Positions 1-8,401 of a stretch of 63,121 nt of DNA are shown one piece after another (position 1 is the first letter of the stretch; each line of letters starts with the position of its first letter). The stretch is from Chloroflexota bacterium. Lineage in GTDB: Bacteria; Chloroflexota; Anaerolineae; J036; Brachytrichaceae. The stretch is taken from assembly GCA_023382055.1 (NCBI GenBank), contig JAMCQN010000072.1:1-63121 (forward strand), in the 5' to 3' direction. The notes below the pieces were generated by a model. The model was not told the DNA's origin. It searched no databases and was given only the letters and a program-made list of their open reading frames with translations. A program made the translations under genes and the position numbers.

Positions 1-81
1 CACGCGGTCCCATTCAACCAACGCATCTACTTCCGCTTCGATCTCTGCCATTAACTCGGTCTTTAGGTTTGCCTGTGTCAT
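1..81 (-). CDS. 5' end of a leftward gene, possibly a transposase (partial)
   Basis: Reading leftward, an ATG at 81-79 opens a frame that stays open to the window edge (27 codons) and begins MTQANLKTEL. A GGGGGAA purine run stands just upstream as a ribosome binding site. The acidic start followed by LVEWD resembles the N-terminus of some ISKra4-type transposases as I remember them, but 27 residues are too few to assign a family. The product runs out of the window. Confidence 0.4.
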   Translation of the reverse strand, partial: MTQANLKTELMAEIEAEVDALVEWDRV

Positions 82-157
82 TCCCCCATTCTCGCCCCTT
101 TTGGCGTATGCACCCGATTCGTCTGCGATGTGCTGGATGGTTTACCATACAGGATAT

Positions 158-859
158 ATGACGAAATACAGATTAACCCGTCGCGCAAGCGCGCTGAGAA
201 AGCTGCTGGCGCTCGCGGTCGGCGCAGGCTTGTGCATCAGCCTGGCCACGGCTTGCGAGTCAAATAGCCCGTCCAACCAGCTTCTCTCACCGGTCGCCAG
301 TGCGACGGCCGCGCTGAACGATGCGCAGCGCAATGCGACCAAACAGGCGCTCGGCGCGCTGGACGCCCAGCGCAGCCCGCTCGCCAGCGGCACGGCCCCC
401 GCGCCGGAGTCCATCACCTCACAGAAAGCGCCGCGCCAACCGGTCACTAAAGATAGCGGCATCTTCCTGCCCATCCCCGGCGGCACGCCCACTGGGATGG
501 GAACCATCGTAGATGTGCAGCCGCCCTTCTCCACTTACCAGTATCACATCGAGAATGGCTGGTATCTGGACTCACAGACCGGATTGCAGCGATTGATGGC
601 TTACGCCGGTAACGTATCCGGGCCGGCGGGCGAGGTCACCGACCAGGGCGTGCTGGTGCTGCAAACCAGCGTGATCAGCGCCACCAACGGCCAGAGCGAA
701 GTGCGCACTCTCAACAGCACCGCTTATACGGTGACCGCCAGTGGTTCGTTGCGCGTCATCGGCGCGCAGCCCGACCGCCTGCTGTTGCAATCCAGCACCG
801 GACAGGGATATATCTTTCAGATATCTTCGCACCAGTTCAGCGGGACGGCCAAGCAATAA
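158..859 (+). CDS. Exported or lipid-anchored protein, paralogue of the protein at 2336-3031
   Basis: A 233-residue protein with a basic N-terminus, one hydrophobic segment (residues 15-30) and an ATAC site resembling a weak lipobox, so it is probably exported and perhaps lipid-anchored. I chose the ATG at 158 because AGGA precedes it and the signal segment starts there; upstream in-frame codons look non-coding. After a Pro/Ala/Ser-rich linker (about residues 35-105) comes a compact domain with VQPPFS, YHIENGWY, YAGNV and TDQGV motifs. The protein at 2336-3031 repeats these motifs in the same order. I do not recognise the family. Location on the outer face of the membrane is inferred. Confidence 0.7.
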   Translation: MTKYRLTRRASALRKLLALAVGAGLCISLATACESNSPSNQLLSPVASATAALNDAQRNATKQALGALDAQRSPLASGTAPAPESITSQKAPRQPVTKDSGIFLPIPGGTPTGMGTIVDVQPPFSTYQYHIENGWYLDSQTGLQRLMAYAGNVSGPAGEVTDQGVLVLQTSVISATNGQSEVRTLNSTAYTVTASGSLRVIGAQPDRLLLQSSTGQGYIFQISSHQFSGTAKQ

Positions 860-870
860 TCCAGTTTACC

Positions 871-903
871 AAACCGCGCAGGTCTGCGAGACCTGTGCGG
901 TTT
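871..903. terminator. Hairpin with GCG triloop between two + strand genes
   Basis: A near-perfect 15-bp stem (one G-T wobble) closes on the triloop GCG and is followed by TTTTCTTCT. It lies 11 nt after the stop of the 158-859 gene, as expected of an intrinsic terminator. The same architecture with other stem sequences recurs at 3089, 26735, 28498, 45651, 59769 and 60681. Confidence 0.6.
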
Positions 904-949
904 TCTTCTGACGTGGAATAACCAGAGTTGTGAGTACGCTATTCCCACA

Positions 950-2107
950 ATGACCCAGTCTGCCCAGCCGGATAGAATTCATAGCGTGAGACTGAAATCT
1001 ATTCGTCTTCTGTCTGTACTAATCTGCACGGCTACGTTATTGTCCACAGGGGCTGCGACAGGGCCCAATACACCGTCCACCACCTATTATGCTTATGTTC
1101 CTGCCGTCCTAAACAACTACCCCTTCTACTACGGCACCTCGCGCTACATGTCCACAACCAATGTGGGGACGCTGCAGAACCTGGGCTGCCAGGAAGGGCA
1201 AAAAGCCGTGAGCGGTGCGACGACATTAGTCATCCTGGATTTCGGCCAACCGATTTACGATTCCGCAACGGGCCGCTATGGCTCGTGGATTTTTAATGGC
1301 AGTTTCCGCTCCACGGGGGATATTGAAGCCGCCGCCGAAGGCTACTTGAACAGCTACTACCTGTGCTCTCCACAGGGCGCATTCCTGCGGCTGGTGATCG
1401 GAACCAGTAACTTCAGGGGTGGCACTGATTACGTGCAGGACTGGACCGCGCACGGCGCAGCATGGGCGCAGATGATCAACAATATCACGGCGTGGATCAG
1501 CGCCCCGCCCAGCATCGCCAGCAAGGTCAGCGTCAGGGGTGGCAACGACTTTGAGCAGTGGAACCAATACGCAACCCCGACCCTGGCGCGCAACTGGATC
1601 AACGGCTATACCGCAACCTACACCGGCACATCGTATGTGTACAACTATGGGGCCTGTTCAGGCTGCGCCTTCACCGGCCATCTCGACTGGACACCCAGCT
1701 ACGGCTGGAGCTATGAGGATATCTGGTACGTGTCCTACGGCGCCCGGCCGGCCTGGCCGGTGCCGGAAATTTATCTCACTAATGGCATCAATGCAGACCA
1801 GTGGTATCGCATGAGCCTGTACGGCTATACCAACCACGGTCAGGCCATGAACTTCATCGGGTCGCTGACGCAGTGGCAGGCCTGCCAGACGAACGGACCG
1901 TGCAACACCGTAGACAACACGCCGCAAGCCGGCTGGAGCCAGTTATTCGCCGGCTCAACAGCGATTCGCGCACGCAGCAGACGCCCGGCTGGGCCAGCGA
2001 TATCTCGTGGCAAAACTACTAAGCCGATGTGGCAAAATAAGAAGCCACGGATTTCACGGATGGGTTACAAAAAATCGCTTGATCCGTGCAATCTGTGTAA
2101 TCCGTAG
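950..2107 (+). CDS. Secreted protein of unknown function with a probable C-terminal frameshift
   Basis: The frame gives 385 residues: a basic N-terminus, a hydrophobic signal segment (about residues 13-32), then a Tyr/Trp/Gly-rich domain with paired Cys residues and a GGNDFEQW motif, typical in style of an extracellular carbohydrate-active fold. I cannot name a family. Up to about base 1950 the composition is even. After GWSQLFAG the frame becomes Arg/Pro/Lys-rich and loses character, whereas the +1 frame from 1951 reads LNSDSRTQQTPGWASDISWQ and stops at 2020-2022. The natural protein therefore most likely ended near 2022, and a one-base indel near 1950 (real or a sequencing error) gives the odd tail. 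It sits between two paralogous exported proteins. Confidence 0.6.
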   Translation: MTQSAQPDRIHSVRLKSIRLLSVLICTATLLSTGAATGPNTPSTTYYAYVPAVLNNYPFYYGTSRYMSTTNVGTLQNLGCQEGQKAVSGATTLVILDFGQPIYDSATGRYGSWIFNGSFRSTGDIEAAAEGYLNSYYLCSPQGAFLRLVIGTSNFRGGTDYVQDWTAHGAAWAQMINNITAWISAPPSIASKVSVRGGNDFEQWNQYATPTLARNWINGYTATYTGTSYVYNYGACSGCAFTGHLDWTPSYGWSYEDIWYVSYGARPAWPVPEIYLTNGINADQWYRMSLYGYTNHGQAMNFIGSLTQWQACQTNGPCNTVDNTPQAGWSQLFAGSTAIRARSRRPAGPAISRGKTTKPMWQNKKPRISRMGYKKSLDPCNLCNP

Positions 2108-2110
2108 GAT

Positions 2111-2229
2111 TCTGTTGGCGAATCTCATTCGGTCGTCGATGATCACGCATAGACTCCCGGAATCTCAAGCTGAGCTTTGCTCAGCCAGATTCCGGGAGTC
2201 TGGGTTCTCGTAACCGATTTCGCCAACAG
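2111..2229. repeat. Palindromic MITE-like element, copy 1
   Basis: Ends are inverted repeats: CTGTTGGCGAATC at 2111 matches the complement of GATTTCGCCAACAG ending at 2229. The core 2150-2209 holds a long hairpin (AGACTCCCGGAATCT arm against AGATTCCGGGAGTCT). These 60 bases occur again, identical and in opposite orientation, at 50967-51026. No coding capacity. A non-autonomous element spread by a transposase is the simplest reading. Confidence 0.65.
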
Positions 2230-2335
2230 TCAAGATGAGCCTGGCGGCGCATCGCAAGGCATGAAAACAGCCTGCCTATTTTCATATCAGAATCTCCGTG
2301 GTTTGACAAACGAGTGAGTAATAAGGATCGCACAC

Positions 2336-3031
2336 ATGAAAGGCAGACCTGCCTCGTCACCCCTAAACAGAGTCCTGCAAATCCTGTTGATTGTGCTCGT
2401 GATCGGGCTGGTCGCTGCGGTGCTGTTGAGCCGGCAAGCCGTTCCCGCACCGGCAGGCAGTGACCAGGCTGCCACAGCCACCCCGGACGACGCGCAGCGC
2501 AACGCGACCAAGGCGGCCATGCTGCCACTGGAAAAACAGACCGGCGCCGGCGCGCCGCCGTCCGCGCCGCCGTCCGCCGCCGAAGTCGCGCGCAAGCAAC
2601 CGCGCCGGCCAGAGTCGCCGGAGCAGAGCGCATTTCAGCCGTTCCCCGACAGCACACCGGCCGGGCCGGGAGCGATTGCGCAAGTGCAGCCGCCCTTCTC
2701 CAACAGCCTGTACCACATCGAGAATAGCTGGTACAGCGACACCGCCAGCGGCACGCAGCGATTAACGGCGTACGCGGGGAATGTGGCTGGTCCGGGCGGG
2801 GAGATCACCGATCAAGGCGTCGTGGTGTTGCAGTCGTTGCGGTTTGCCAGCACCAGCACTGGCCCTGAGATACAGATCGTACAAACGGATGCGTACACCA
2901 ACACCGCCGGCGCCGGCTCACTCCACATCACCGGCGCCGACACCAGCCATTTGTTCCTGCAATCCGTCGGCGGGCAGACATTCAGCTTTGACCTTGCAGG
3001 CAGGGTGTTTGTTCTGACGGCGGCGCCATGA
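2336..3031 (+). CDS. Membrane-anchored exported protein, paralogue of the protein at 158-859
   Basis: A 231-residue protein with one strong N-terminal transmembrane segment (about residues 12-32), a low-complexity Ala/Pro/Thr linker to about residue 105, and a C-terminal domain sharing DDAQRNATK, VQPPFS, YHIENSWY, AYAGNVAGP and TDQGVVVLQ motifs with the product of 158-859. Here the anchor is a plain TM helix rather than a possible lipobox. The two copies flank an unrelated secreted protein, suggesting duplication around it or a surface-protein island. A GGAT run 11 nt before the ATG is a weak ribosome site. Function is unknown; extracytoplasmic location is inferred. Confidence 0.7.
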   Translation: MKGRPASSPLNRVLQILLIVLVIGLVAAVLLSRQAVPAPAGSDQAATATPDDAQRNATKAAMLPLEKQTGAGAPPSAPPSAAEVARKQPRRPESPEQSAFQPFPDSTPAGPGAIAQVQPPFSNSLYHIENSWYSDTASGTQRLTAYAGNVAGPGGEITDQGVVVLQSLRFASTSTGPEIQIVQTDAYTNTAGAGSLHITGADTSHLFLQSVGGQTFSFDLAGRVFVLTAAP

Positions 3032-3239
3032 CGTGTGGTTGGTGGGCAAGCACACAGGCCGAAGGCCCCTACATAAGCGTGATCTCGGAAAACCTCACAG
3101 GTTTGGCAAACCTGTGAGGTTTTCGAGGATCGCGCCGCGCATCACGACGCACGACATGGGCAGCTTCACAGGTTTGGCAAACCTGTGAGTGTGAGGTTTA
3201 TCACAGGCCTGCGGATCAGCCAAGTATACCCATGGCATA
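3032..3239. other. Intergenic region with two GGC-loop hairpins
   Basis: A perfect 16-bp stem with loop GGC at 3089-3123 (AACCTCACAGGTTT arm, flanked by A and T runs) can terminate transcription in either direction. A second, shorter 10-bp stem with the same loop, sharing the ACAGGTTT core, lies at 3165-3189. Nothing coding is seen. Confidence 0.6.
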
Positions 3240-3268
3240 TTGACAATCGCAGACCAGCATATTACAAT
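3240..3268 (+). promoter_or_regulatory. Sigma70-like promoter and AT-rich repeats upstream of the catabolic cluster
   Basis: TTGACA (3240-3245), a 17-nt spacer and TACAAT (3263-3268) form a near-consensus promoter pointing at the regulator gene. The 9-mer CATATTACA overlaps the -10 at 3258-3266 and recurs at 3312-3320, each followed by more TATA-type sequence. These are candidate operator half-sites for the ribbon-helix-helix domain encoded just downstream. The region is much more AT-rich than its surroundings. The leader would be about 185 nt. Confidence 0.65.
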
Positions 3269-3458
3269 ATAATATAAACACGATGGGCGGCCCACCCAGA
3301 GACAACGAGATCATATTACATCATATTATAATAGTAGGCCTTGTTTGGGTAGACACTGCACATAAGAGGCCAGATGGCTGTTGATAGAGTTATTTGATAT
3401 CATCAAATGTGGTATTTCAAATCAAACTATTAACAATAAGAACGGTTGGTCGAACAAT

Positions 3459-4268
3459 ATGCGAAAACCTCTTAATACGTCCATACCTGAAGAACTTATC
3501 TCACGCATCAATGAGGTCGTTTCCAATTCAAAAGGCGATTATCGAGACCGGTCACATCTCGTTGAACAAGCCATCAAGTTCTACATCGGTGATGATATAT
3601 CACAACGTGGGATACCAGCGAAAACACTCAGCAACTTGCAGAATATCAGCGTTGCATCGTCACTCTATGAAACCTCACTCTTTCCGCGCTTATCCTTGAA
3701 CATCAGGGAAAAACAAGTGATTGCTGAACAGGCAGCTAATCTTATTGAGCCGAGAAAGACCGTATTTATCGATGGCAGCACGACCTGTATTGAACTGGCC
3801 AAAGTGCTGTACCGCCAGGACAAAAGGTTGACAGTTGTGACCAACTCCACCCTCATATGTCTGGAGCTGGGCCATAGCAATGACAACAAGGTGATTGGTA
3901 TTGGCGGCGAGTTCGAACCCGGTTCGGCGTCATTTGTCGGTCACACCTGCGAGGATGCGGTTGAAAAATTCTACTTTGATTATGCTTTTCTCTCGACGAA
4001 AGGTTTTATCCCTACCGAAGGCACTTTTGAGTCATCAATGGGAACACTCCGGGTTAAGCAATTGGCTGCAAGTCATTGTACGAAGGTAGTCTTGCTGGTG
4101 GATTATTCTAAATTCGGCCAAAGATCGTTATGCAAGGTGTTGGATATTTCACAAATCCACTCCGTTGTTACCGATTCACAGGCACCGTTGGAAGCGACAG
4201 ATCTTTTGCGGAAATCCGGGCACGAAGTACTGATTGCCAATGTCAAGGAATCGCAGGGTGAGGGGTAA
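3459..4268 (+). CDS. Regulator: ribbon-helix-helix domain fused to a DeoR-type sensor domain
   Basis: 269 residues from the ATG at 3459. Residues 1-45 look like a ribbon-helix-helix DNA-binding domain: a strand (LNTSIPEELISRINEVV), then RSHLVEQAIKFYI. DeoR-family proteins normally carry a winged helix there. From about residue 80 the DeoR C-terminal sensor domain is clear: EKQVIAEQAANLI, FIDGSTTC, LTVVTNS, IGGEFEP, FDYAFLSTKG, LLVDYSKFG and VVTDSQ. This domain usually binds a sugar phosphate. It heads the catabolic cluster 5 nt before the aldolase-like gene and probably controls it, perhaps through the repeats at 3258 and 3312. A TTG start at 3381 is possible but adds 26 unconvincing residues. 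Confidence 0.8.
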   Translation: MRKPLNTSIPEELISRINEVVSNSKGDYRDRSHLVEQAIKFYIGDDISQRGIPAKTLSNLQNISVASSLYETSLFPRLSLNIREKQVIAEQAANLIEPRKTVFIDGSTTCIELAKVLYRQDKRLTVVTNSTLICLELGHSNDNKVIGIGGEFEPGSASFVGHTCEDAVEKFYFDYAFLSTKGFIPTEGTFESSMGTLRVKQLAASHCTKVVLLVDYSKFGQRSLCKVLDISQIHSVVTDSQAPLEATDLLRKSGHEVLIANVKESQGEG

Positions 4269-4273
4269 CAGGA

Positions 4274-5164
4274 ATGCCGCTCAAACCTGTGTCCGAACTT
4301 TTTTCTTCCGCTCGCGCTGGTGGATATGCCTTGGGATATTTTGAGAGTTGGAATCTCGAATCACTCCAGGGTGTCATCGATGCCGCCGAACTGACCCGTT
4401 CCCCAATCATCATCGGTTTTAGCGGAGAGTTCCTTACCGGTACTGGAAGATTGTCAGAAGAAAGAGTCGAGTGGTATGGGGCTCTGGGTATTGCGGCAGC
4501 GTCGTCAACCAGCGTACCGTGCGGTTTCATTTTCAACGAATGCCGCAGCGACAATTATGTCCGGCGGGCGGTTCTCGCAGGCTTCAACATGGTTATGCTG
4601 GCAGATCCGGCAGCCCCTTATGAAGATTATGTCCAGCGAGTTGCCAGTCTGGCGCAATTCACCCACATACATGGGGCCGCTTTGGAGGCAGAGATTGGGG
4701 AACTGCCCGACGGATCGAGTGGAAATATCAATACCAACCACAGCCTGCTGACGGATCCGGAATTGGTCGCAGAGTTTATACGATTTACTGGCATCGATTT
4801 GCTTTCAGTCAGCGTTGGCAATATCCATATCCTGGTGAACGGCCAGCGGGAGTTGGACTTGGACCGCCTTTCCAGAATTCGCACTCTTGTCGATATCCCC
4901 CTGGGATTGCACGGAGGTACAGGCATCGCCGCCAATTCCCTGCGTGAAGCAATCCGATTAGGGGTGACCAAGGTTAACTTTGGAACTTACGTCAAGCAGA
5001 GCTACCTGACGGCGATACGCAAAGCATTAGGCGGCAACGAAGTCAATCCCCACAAACTGCTGGGAATGGGGGGAGTTGAAGATGTGTTAGTCGCCGGGCG
5101 ACACGCGGTGCGAGATGCTGTCCTGGAGCGCATTGAGTTGTTAGGTTGTTGCGGGAGAGCATAA
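4274..5164 (+). CDS. Class II fructose-bisphosphate-aldolase-like protein with an altered active site
   Basis: 296 residues with the class II (FbaA/GatY/KbaY) fold: GYFESWNLE near the N-terminus, a GFNMVMLAD segment, ALEAEIGEL (metal-site Glu region), GNIH and LGLHGGTGI (two His ligands), and VNFGTYVKQ. The first His ligand and catalytic Asp normally sit in an HxDH motif after the VP strand; here that stretch reads FIFNECRSDN, so both appear replaced. Retro-aldol chemistry by the standard mechanism is doubtful. It may act on another substrate, have another metal site, or have lost lyase activity. It follows the regulator by 5 nt and precedes an E2 gene. Confidence 0.75.
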   Translation: MPLKPVSELFSSARAGGYALGYFESWNLESLQGVIDAAELTRSPIIIGFSGEFLTGTGRLSEERVEWYGALGIAAASSTSVPCGFIFNECRSDNYVRRAVLAGFNMVMLADPAAPYEDYVQRVASLAQFTHIHGAALEAEIGELPDGSSGNINTNHSLLTDPELVAEFIRFTGIDLLSVSVGNIHILVNGQRELDLDRLSRIRTLVDIPLGLHGGTGIAANSLREAIRLGVTKVNFGTYVKQSYLTAIRKALGGNEVNPHKLLGMGGVEDVLVAGRHAVRDAVLERIELLGCCGRA

Positions 5165-5241
5165 GATGGCGCAGATCGACCTGACGAGAACCCGACAGGC
5201 AAAACCGCCAGTGAAGATCTGATGATTTCAGGAGGCAGGTT

Positions 5242-6315
5242 GTGAAAGTTGAAATGAAAATGCCGGACCTTTCAACTGCCAGCTCTACTGTTCGGGTAGT
5301 TGGCTGGCTGATCAAGCCAGGTCAAGCTGTTCAGCGCGGGCAGCCATTACTGGAAGTGGAGACGGATAAAGCCAGGATGGAAGTTGAGGCTTTCATTTCG
5401 GGTATTTTGAGTGAAATCCTTGTTCCAGAGGATAGCGATGTGGAAGTGGGTCAGGTCATCGGAATTATAGAGACCCAGGACGAAGCCAGTCCTAAAACAA
5501 AGCCGGCAACGGCAGATAAGCGGCCTATACAGGAACAAACAAAACCAGCGTCAGCTGCGCCTCCTGTGGGAACCAAACCCGCTGGTATGTTTGCGCGCAA
5601 CCGAGAAAAGATAACCCAACAGATGTCCGAGGTAAAGCCGCCGGTCGCCCCGACTCCCCTTCCAGAAACCGATATTCAATGGACTGCGGCTAACCGGGTG
5701 GTCGCCCAACGCATGCAGGAAAGCAAACAGACCATCCCTCATTTCTATTTACAAACCTCGGCTGATGCGGAAGCGATGATTGCCCGGCGCAACGCCGCGC
5801 TGGGCGAAAAACCAGTTTGGGATGCCTTCTTCGTACATGCGGCAGGTAAAGCGCTTAAGCAATTCAGGCGGATGTGTGCCAGTATCCGCGACGGTCGGCT
5901 AGTCGCGCAGGAGTTGGACGCCGTTGGTATTGCCGTGGATTTGGAGGGCGACCTGTATGTTGTCCAGATTAGCGATCCTGCCATTAAGACACCTGAACAG
6001 ATTTCAATCGAAATCAGGGCGCAAGTACAACGCCTGAAGGCAGGCGATCCTGAGGTTAGGAGAATCCGCTCCAGCAATATAACAATCTCCAACCTGGGGG
6101 CGGCCGGCATCGAATCCTTCACAGCCATCATCAACCCGCCCGAATCCGCCATCCTGGCGGCCGGCAAAGTGTCTCCGGTAGTGGCGGCCGTCGATGGGCA
6201 TATCGTCATCCAGAACCGCATCTCGTTAACGCTGTCAGTGGACCATCGTGTTGTGAGCGGCCGCTACGCCGCGGATTTCCTCGCAAAAATCGTTGAGGAG
6301 CTTGAGACTGTGTAA
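5242..6315 (+). CDS. Short E2 dihydrolipoamide acyltransferase
   Basis: 357 residues, GTG start 7 nt after AGGAGG. Residues 1-80 are a lipoyl domain with the swinging-arm Lys in VETDKARMEVEAF. A Lys/Pro/Ala linker follows, then the chloramphenicol-acetyltransferase-like catalytic domain (about residues 145-357) ending in VDHRVVSG. The active-site His is there, but the usual HRVVDG has Ser in place of Asp. I see no peripheral subunit-binding domain in the linker, so E1/E3 docking would be unusual. Its partners are probably the E1 alpha and beta subunits at 17024-19067. No E3 gene is in the window, so E3 would come from elsewhere in the genome. Confidence 0.85.
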   Translation: MKVEMKMPDLSTASSTVRVVGWLIKPGQAVQRGQPLLEVETDKARMEVEAFISGILSEILVPEDSDVEVGQVIGIIETQDEASPKTKPATADKRPIQEQTKPASAAPPVGTKPAGMFARNREKITQQMSEVKPPVAPTPLPETDIQWTAANRVVAQRMQESKQTIPHFYLQTSADAEAMIARRNAALGEKPVWDAFFVHAAGKALKQFRRMCASIRDGRLVAQELDAVGIAVDLEGDLYVVQISDPAIKTPEQISIEIRAQVQRLKAGDPEVRRIRSSNITISNLGAAGIESFTAIINPPESAILAAGKVSPVVAAVDGHIVIQNRISLTLSVDHRVVSGRYAADFLAKIVEELETV

Positions 6316-6326
6316 GGAACAGGTCG

Positions 6327-8306
6327 ATGAAACACACATTTGATTTATCCAGCCTGCCATGGACCGTTGAAGGATATACCCCCTACTTATGGTTGTTCGA
6401 GCGGTTGTACGGCGGGATGGGCAATAATGCCAAGTGTGTCGATATACTGCCTGTTTCTGCCCGGGTTCCCGGCTCAGTCCAGGGAGCGCTGCGTGAAGCA
6501 GGCGTCTTGCCTGACTGGAACAACGGCGTCAACTATCGCGATTGTGAATGGGTTGAACATCGCCACTGGATGTACCGCACGCACCTTCCTGCCGCGTGGT
6601 TGGATAAGCACTCGACGTTTCGCCTGGAGTGCCTGGGCCTGGACTATTCAGGCTGGATCTTTGTAAACGGCAAGGAGGCGGCTACATTCAAGGGAACCCA
6701 TCTTACCCATGTGTTCGATCTCACGCCGTTTCTTACCGAGATTGATAATGTTTTGGAAATTGTATTTGATCTGCCGCCCCGCTGGCTTGGACAGTTCGGC
6801 TATACCTCGCAGATAAGAGAATGGAAGTCTCGGTTTAACTACACCTGGGATTGGACGCCGCGGATCGTACAGACCGGCATCTGGGACACGATCTCTCTGG
6901 CGGCAGTGCAAGGAAGCGAATTAGTCAGTCTGCGCTGTACGACGGACGTCAATCTACACGATAACAAGGGTATTCTGAAAATAGGCGGGGGCATCACAGC
7001 AGGCGATGCAGAGATTGTCCAGATATCTTTGGAAGAAGAAGGCGTCCTGATTCGGCACGGCGAGTTCACCCGCACTGAATTTGAACAGGATATCCAATGG
7101 GATGACTTGCCGGTGCATCTCTGGTGGCCCAATCTTGAGGGTGAGCAACCGCTTTACACGGTAACCTGCAGGTTGCTCGACAAAGCTGGGCATGAACACG
7201 ACCGTCTGGAGCGCCGGGTTGGGTTCAAGCATGTGGAATGGACGCCGTGCGAGGGCGCCCCCCTACAGGCCGACCCGTGGGTTTGCGCAGTCAATGGTCG
7301 TCCGATATTCCTGCAAGGCGTTAATTTCGCTCCCCTCTGCAGCAATTTTGCCGACCTAAGGCGCAAGGATTACGAAAAGAGGTTGCTGCAATACCGCGAG
7401 TTGGGATTGAACCTGTTTCGTATCAACGCCTGCCAGTTCCTGGAACGGCAGTGGTTCTATGACCTGTGTGACGAACTGGGATTGATGGTCTGGCAAGAGT
7501 TTCCGTTGACTTCTTCGGGCATCGATAACTGGCCCCCGGAGGATGATGCCAGCATTGCCGCCATGGCCGAAATTGCCACATCGTTCATCGAACGCCGCCG
7601 GCACCATGTCTCTCTCCTGCTGTGGAGCGGCGGCAATGAACTGCAAGGCGACCTGGATGGTCACAAGTACGGAATGGGCAAGCCTTGCGATACGAGTCAT
7701 CCCATGTTGAAGCGTTTGCAGGAAGTGGCGCAGACCCTGGACCCCGGCCGCCGGTTTATTCCCACCTCCCCCTCTGGACCGCGCGCCGGCGCTAATCCAG
7801 CCGATTTCGGCGCAGGGTTGCACTGGGATGTGCATGGAGGGGCTGCGCAAAGCAGCCTTGCAGAAGCAGAAAAATACTGGGCAGCCGATGACGCCCTGTT
7901 CCGCTCGGAAGTGTATTGCAGCGGCGCCAGCGCGGCGGAATTGATCAAGAAATATGCCGGTGATTTCAAGCTCTTTCCACCCACCGCCGACAATCCATAT
8001 TGGACGCGCTTGACCACCTGGTGGCTGGATTGGAACAGACTGGTACAGATTTATGGGCGGGAACCCGTGGATCTGGCGGAATATGTGGCGTGGAGCCAGG
8101 CCCAGCAAGCCAAAATGCTTGGCCTGGAAATCCAAGCGTGCAAGGATCGTTTCCCACGTTGCGGCGGCATTCTGCTCTGGTCAGGCCATGACACCTTCCC
8201 ATTGACGATCAATTCTTCACTCATAGACTTCGACGGCAATTTCAAACCGGCCGCTCTGGCTGTAGCGCACGCATGGGGCGGCGCCGCCGGGAAAAGTCAC
8301 GAATAA
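6327..8306 (+). CDS. Glycoside hydrolase family 2, beta-mannosidase-like
   Basis: 659 residues without a signal peptide, hence a cytoplasmic glycosidase. The N-terminal sugar-binding domain (VPGSVQGAL, WMYRTHLP, LECLGLDYSGWIFVNG) and the sandwich domain (HLWWPNLEG) match GH2 beta-mannosidases. The TIM barrel carries the general acid Glu in WSGGNELQG and a probable nucleophile Glu in FRSEVYCSG. It is shorter than typical beta-mannosidases (over 800 residues) and ends just after the barrel, so the C-terminal sandwich domains are missing. It follows E2 by 11 nt. Likely role: splitting imported oligosaccharide. Specificity for beta-mannosides is only inferred. Confidence 0.85.
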   Translation: MKHTFDLSSLPWTVEGYTPYLWLFERLYGGMGNNAKCVDILPVSARVPGSVQGALREAGVLPDWNNGVNYRDCEWVEHRHWMYRTHLPAAWLDKHSTFRLECLGLDYSGWIFVNGKEAATFKGTHLTHVFDLTPFLTEIDNVLEIVFDLPPRWLGQFGYTSQIREWKSRFNYTWDWTPRIVQTGIWDTISLAAVQGSELVSLRCTTDVNLHDNKGILKIGGGITAGDAEIVQISLEEEGVLIRHGEFTRTEFEQDIQWDDLPVHLWWPNLEGEQPLYTVTCRLLDKAGHEHDRLERRVGFKHVEWTPCEGAPLQADPWVCAVNGRPIFLQGVNFAPLCSNFADLRRKDYEKRLLQYRELGLNLFRINACQFLERQWFYDLCDELGLMVWQEFPLTSSGIDNWPPEDDASIAAMAEIATSFIERRRHHVSLLLWSGGNELQGDLDGHKYGMGKPCDTSHPMLKRLQEVAQTLDPGRRFIPTSPSGPRAGANPADFGAGLHWDVHGGAAQSSLAEAEKYWAADDALFRSEVYCSGASAAELIKKYAGDFKLFPPTADNPYWTRLTTWWLDWNRLVQIYGREPVDLAEYVAWSQAQQAKMLGLEIQACKDRFPRCGGILLWSGHDTFPLTINSSLIDFDGNFKPAALAVAHAWGGAAGKSHE

Positions 8307-8401
8307 AGGACTTGTCACCCATTCGATTCGAGATCAATATTGATTATCCGCTTGAAAAGATGGAACTCAGCCCGAAACGGATGAAGGCCAGGAGGAGACT
8401 C

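Noticed and set aside
5165-5241. Gap before the E2 gene checked for a riboswitch
   Set aside because: Only 77 nt with no conserved stems beyond the ribosome site.
7356-8135. 259-codon minus frame within the GH2 gene
   Set aside because: The + strand gene has catalytic motifs; the antisense frame has no recognisable domain.
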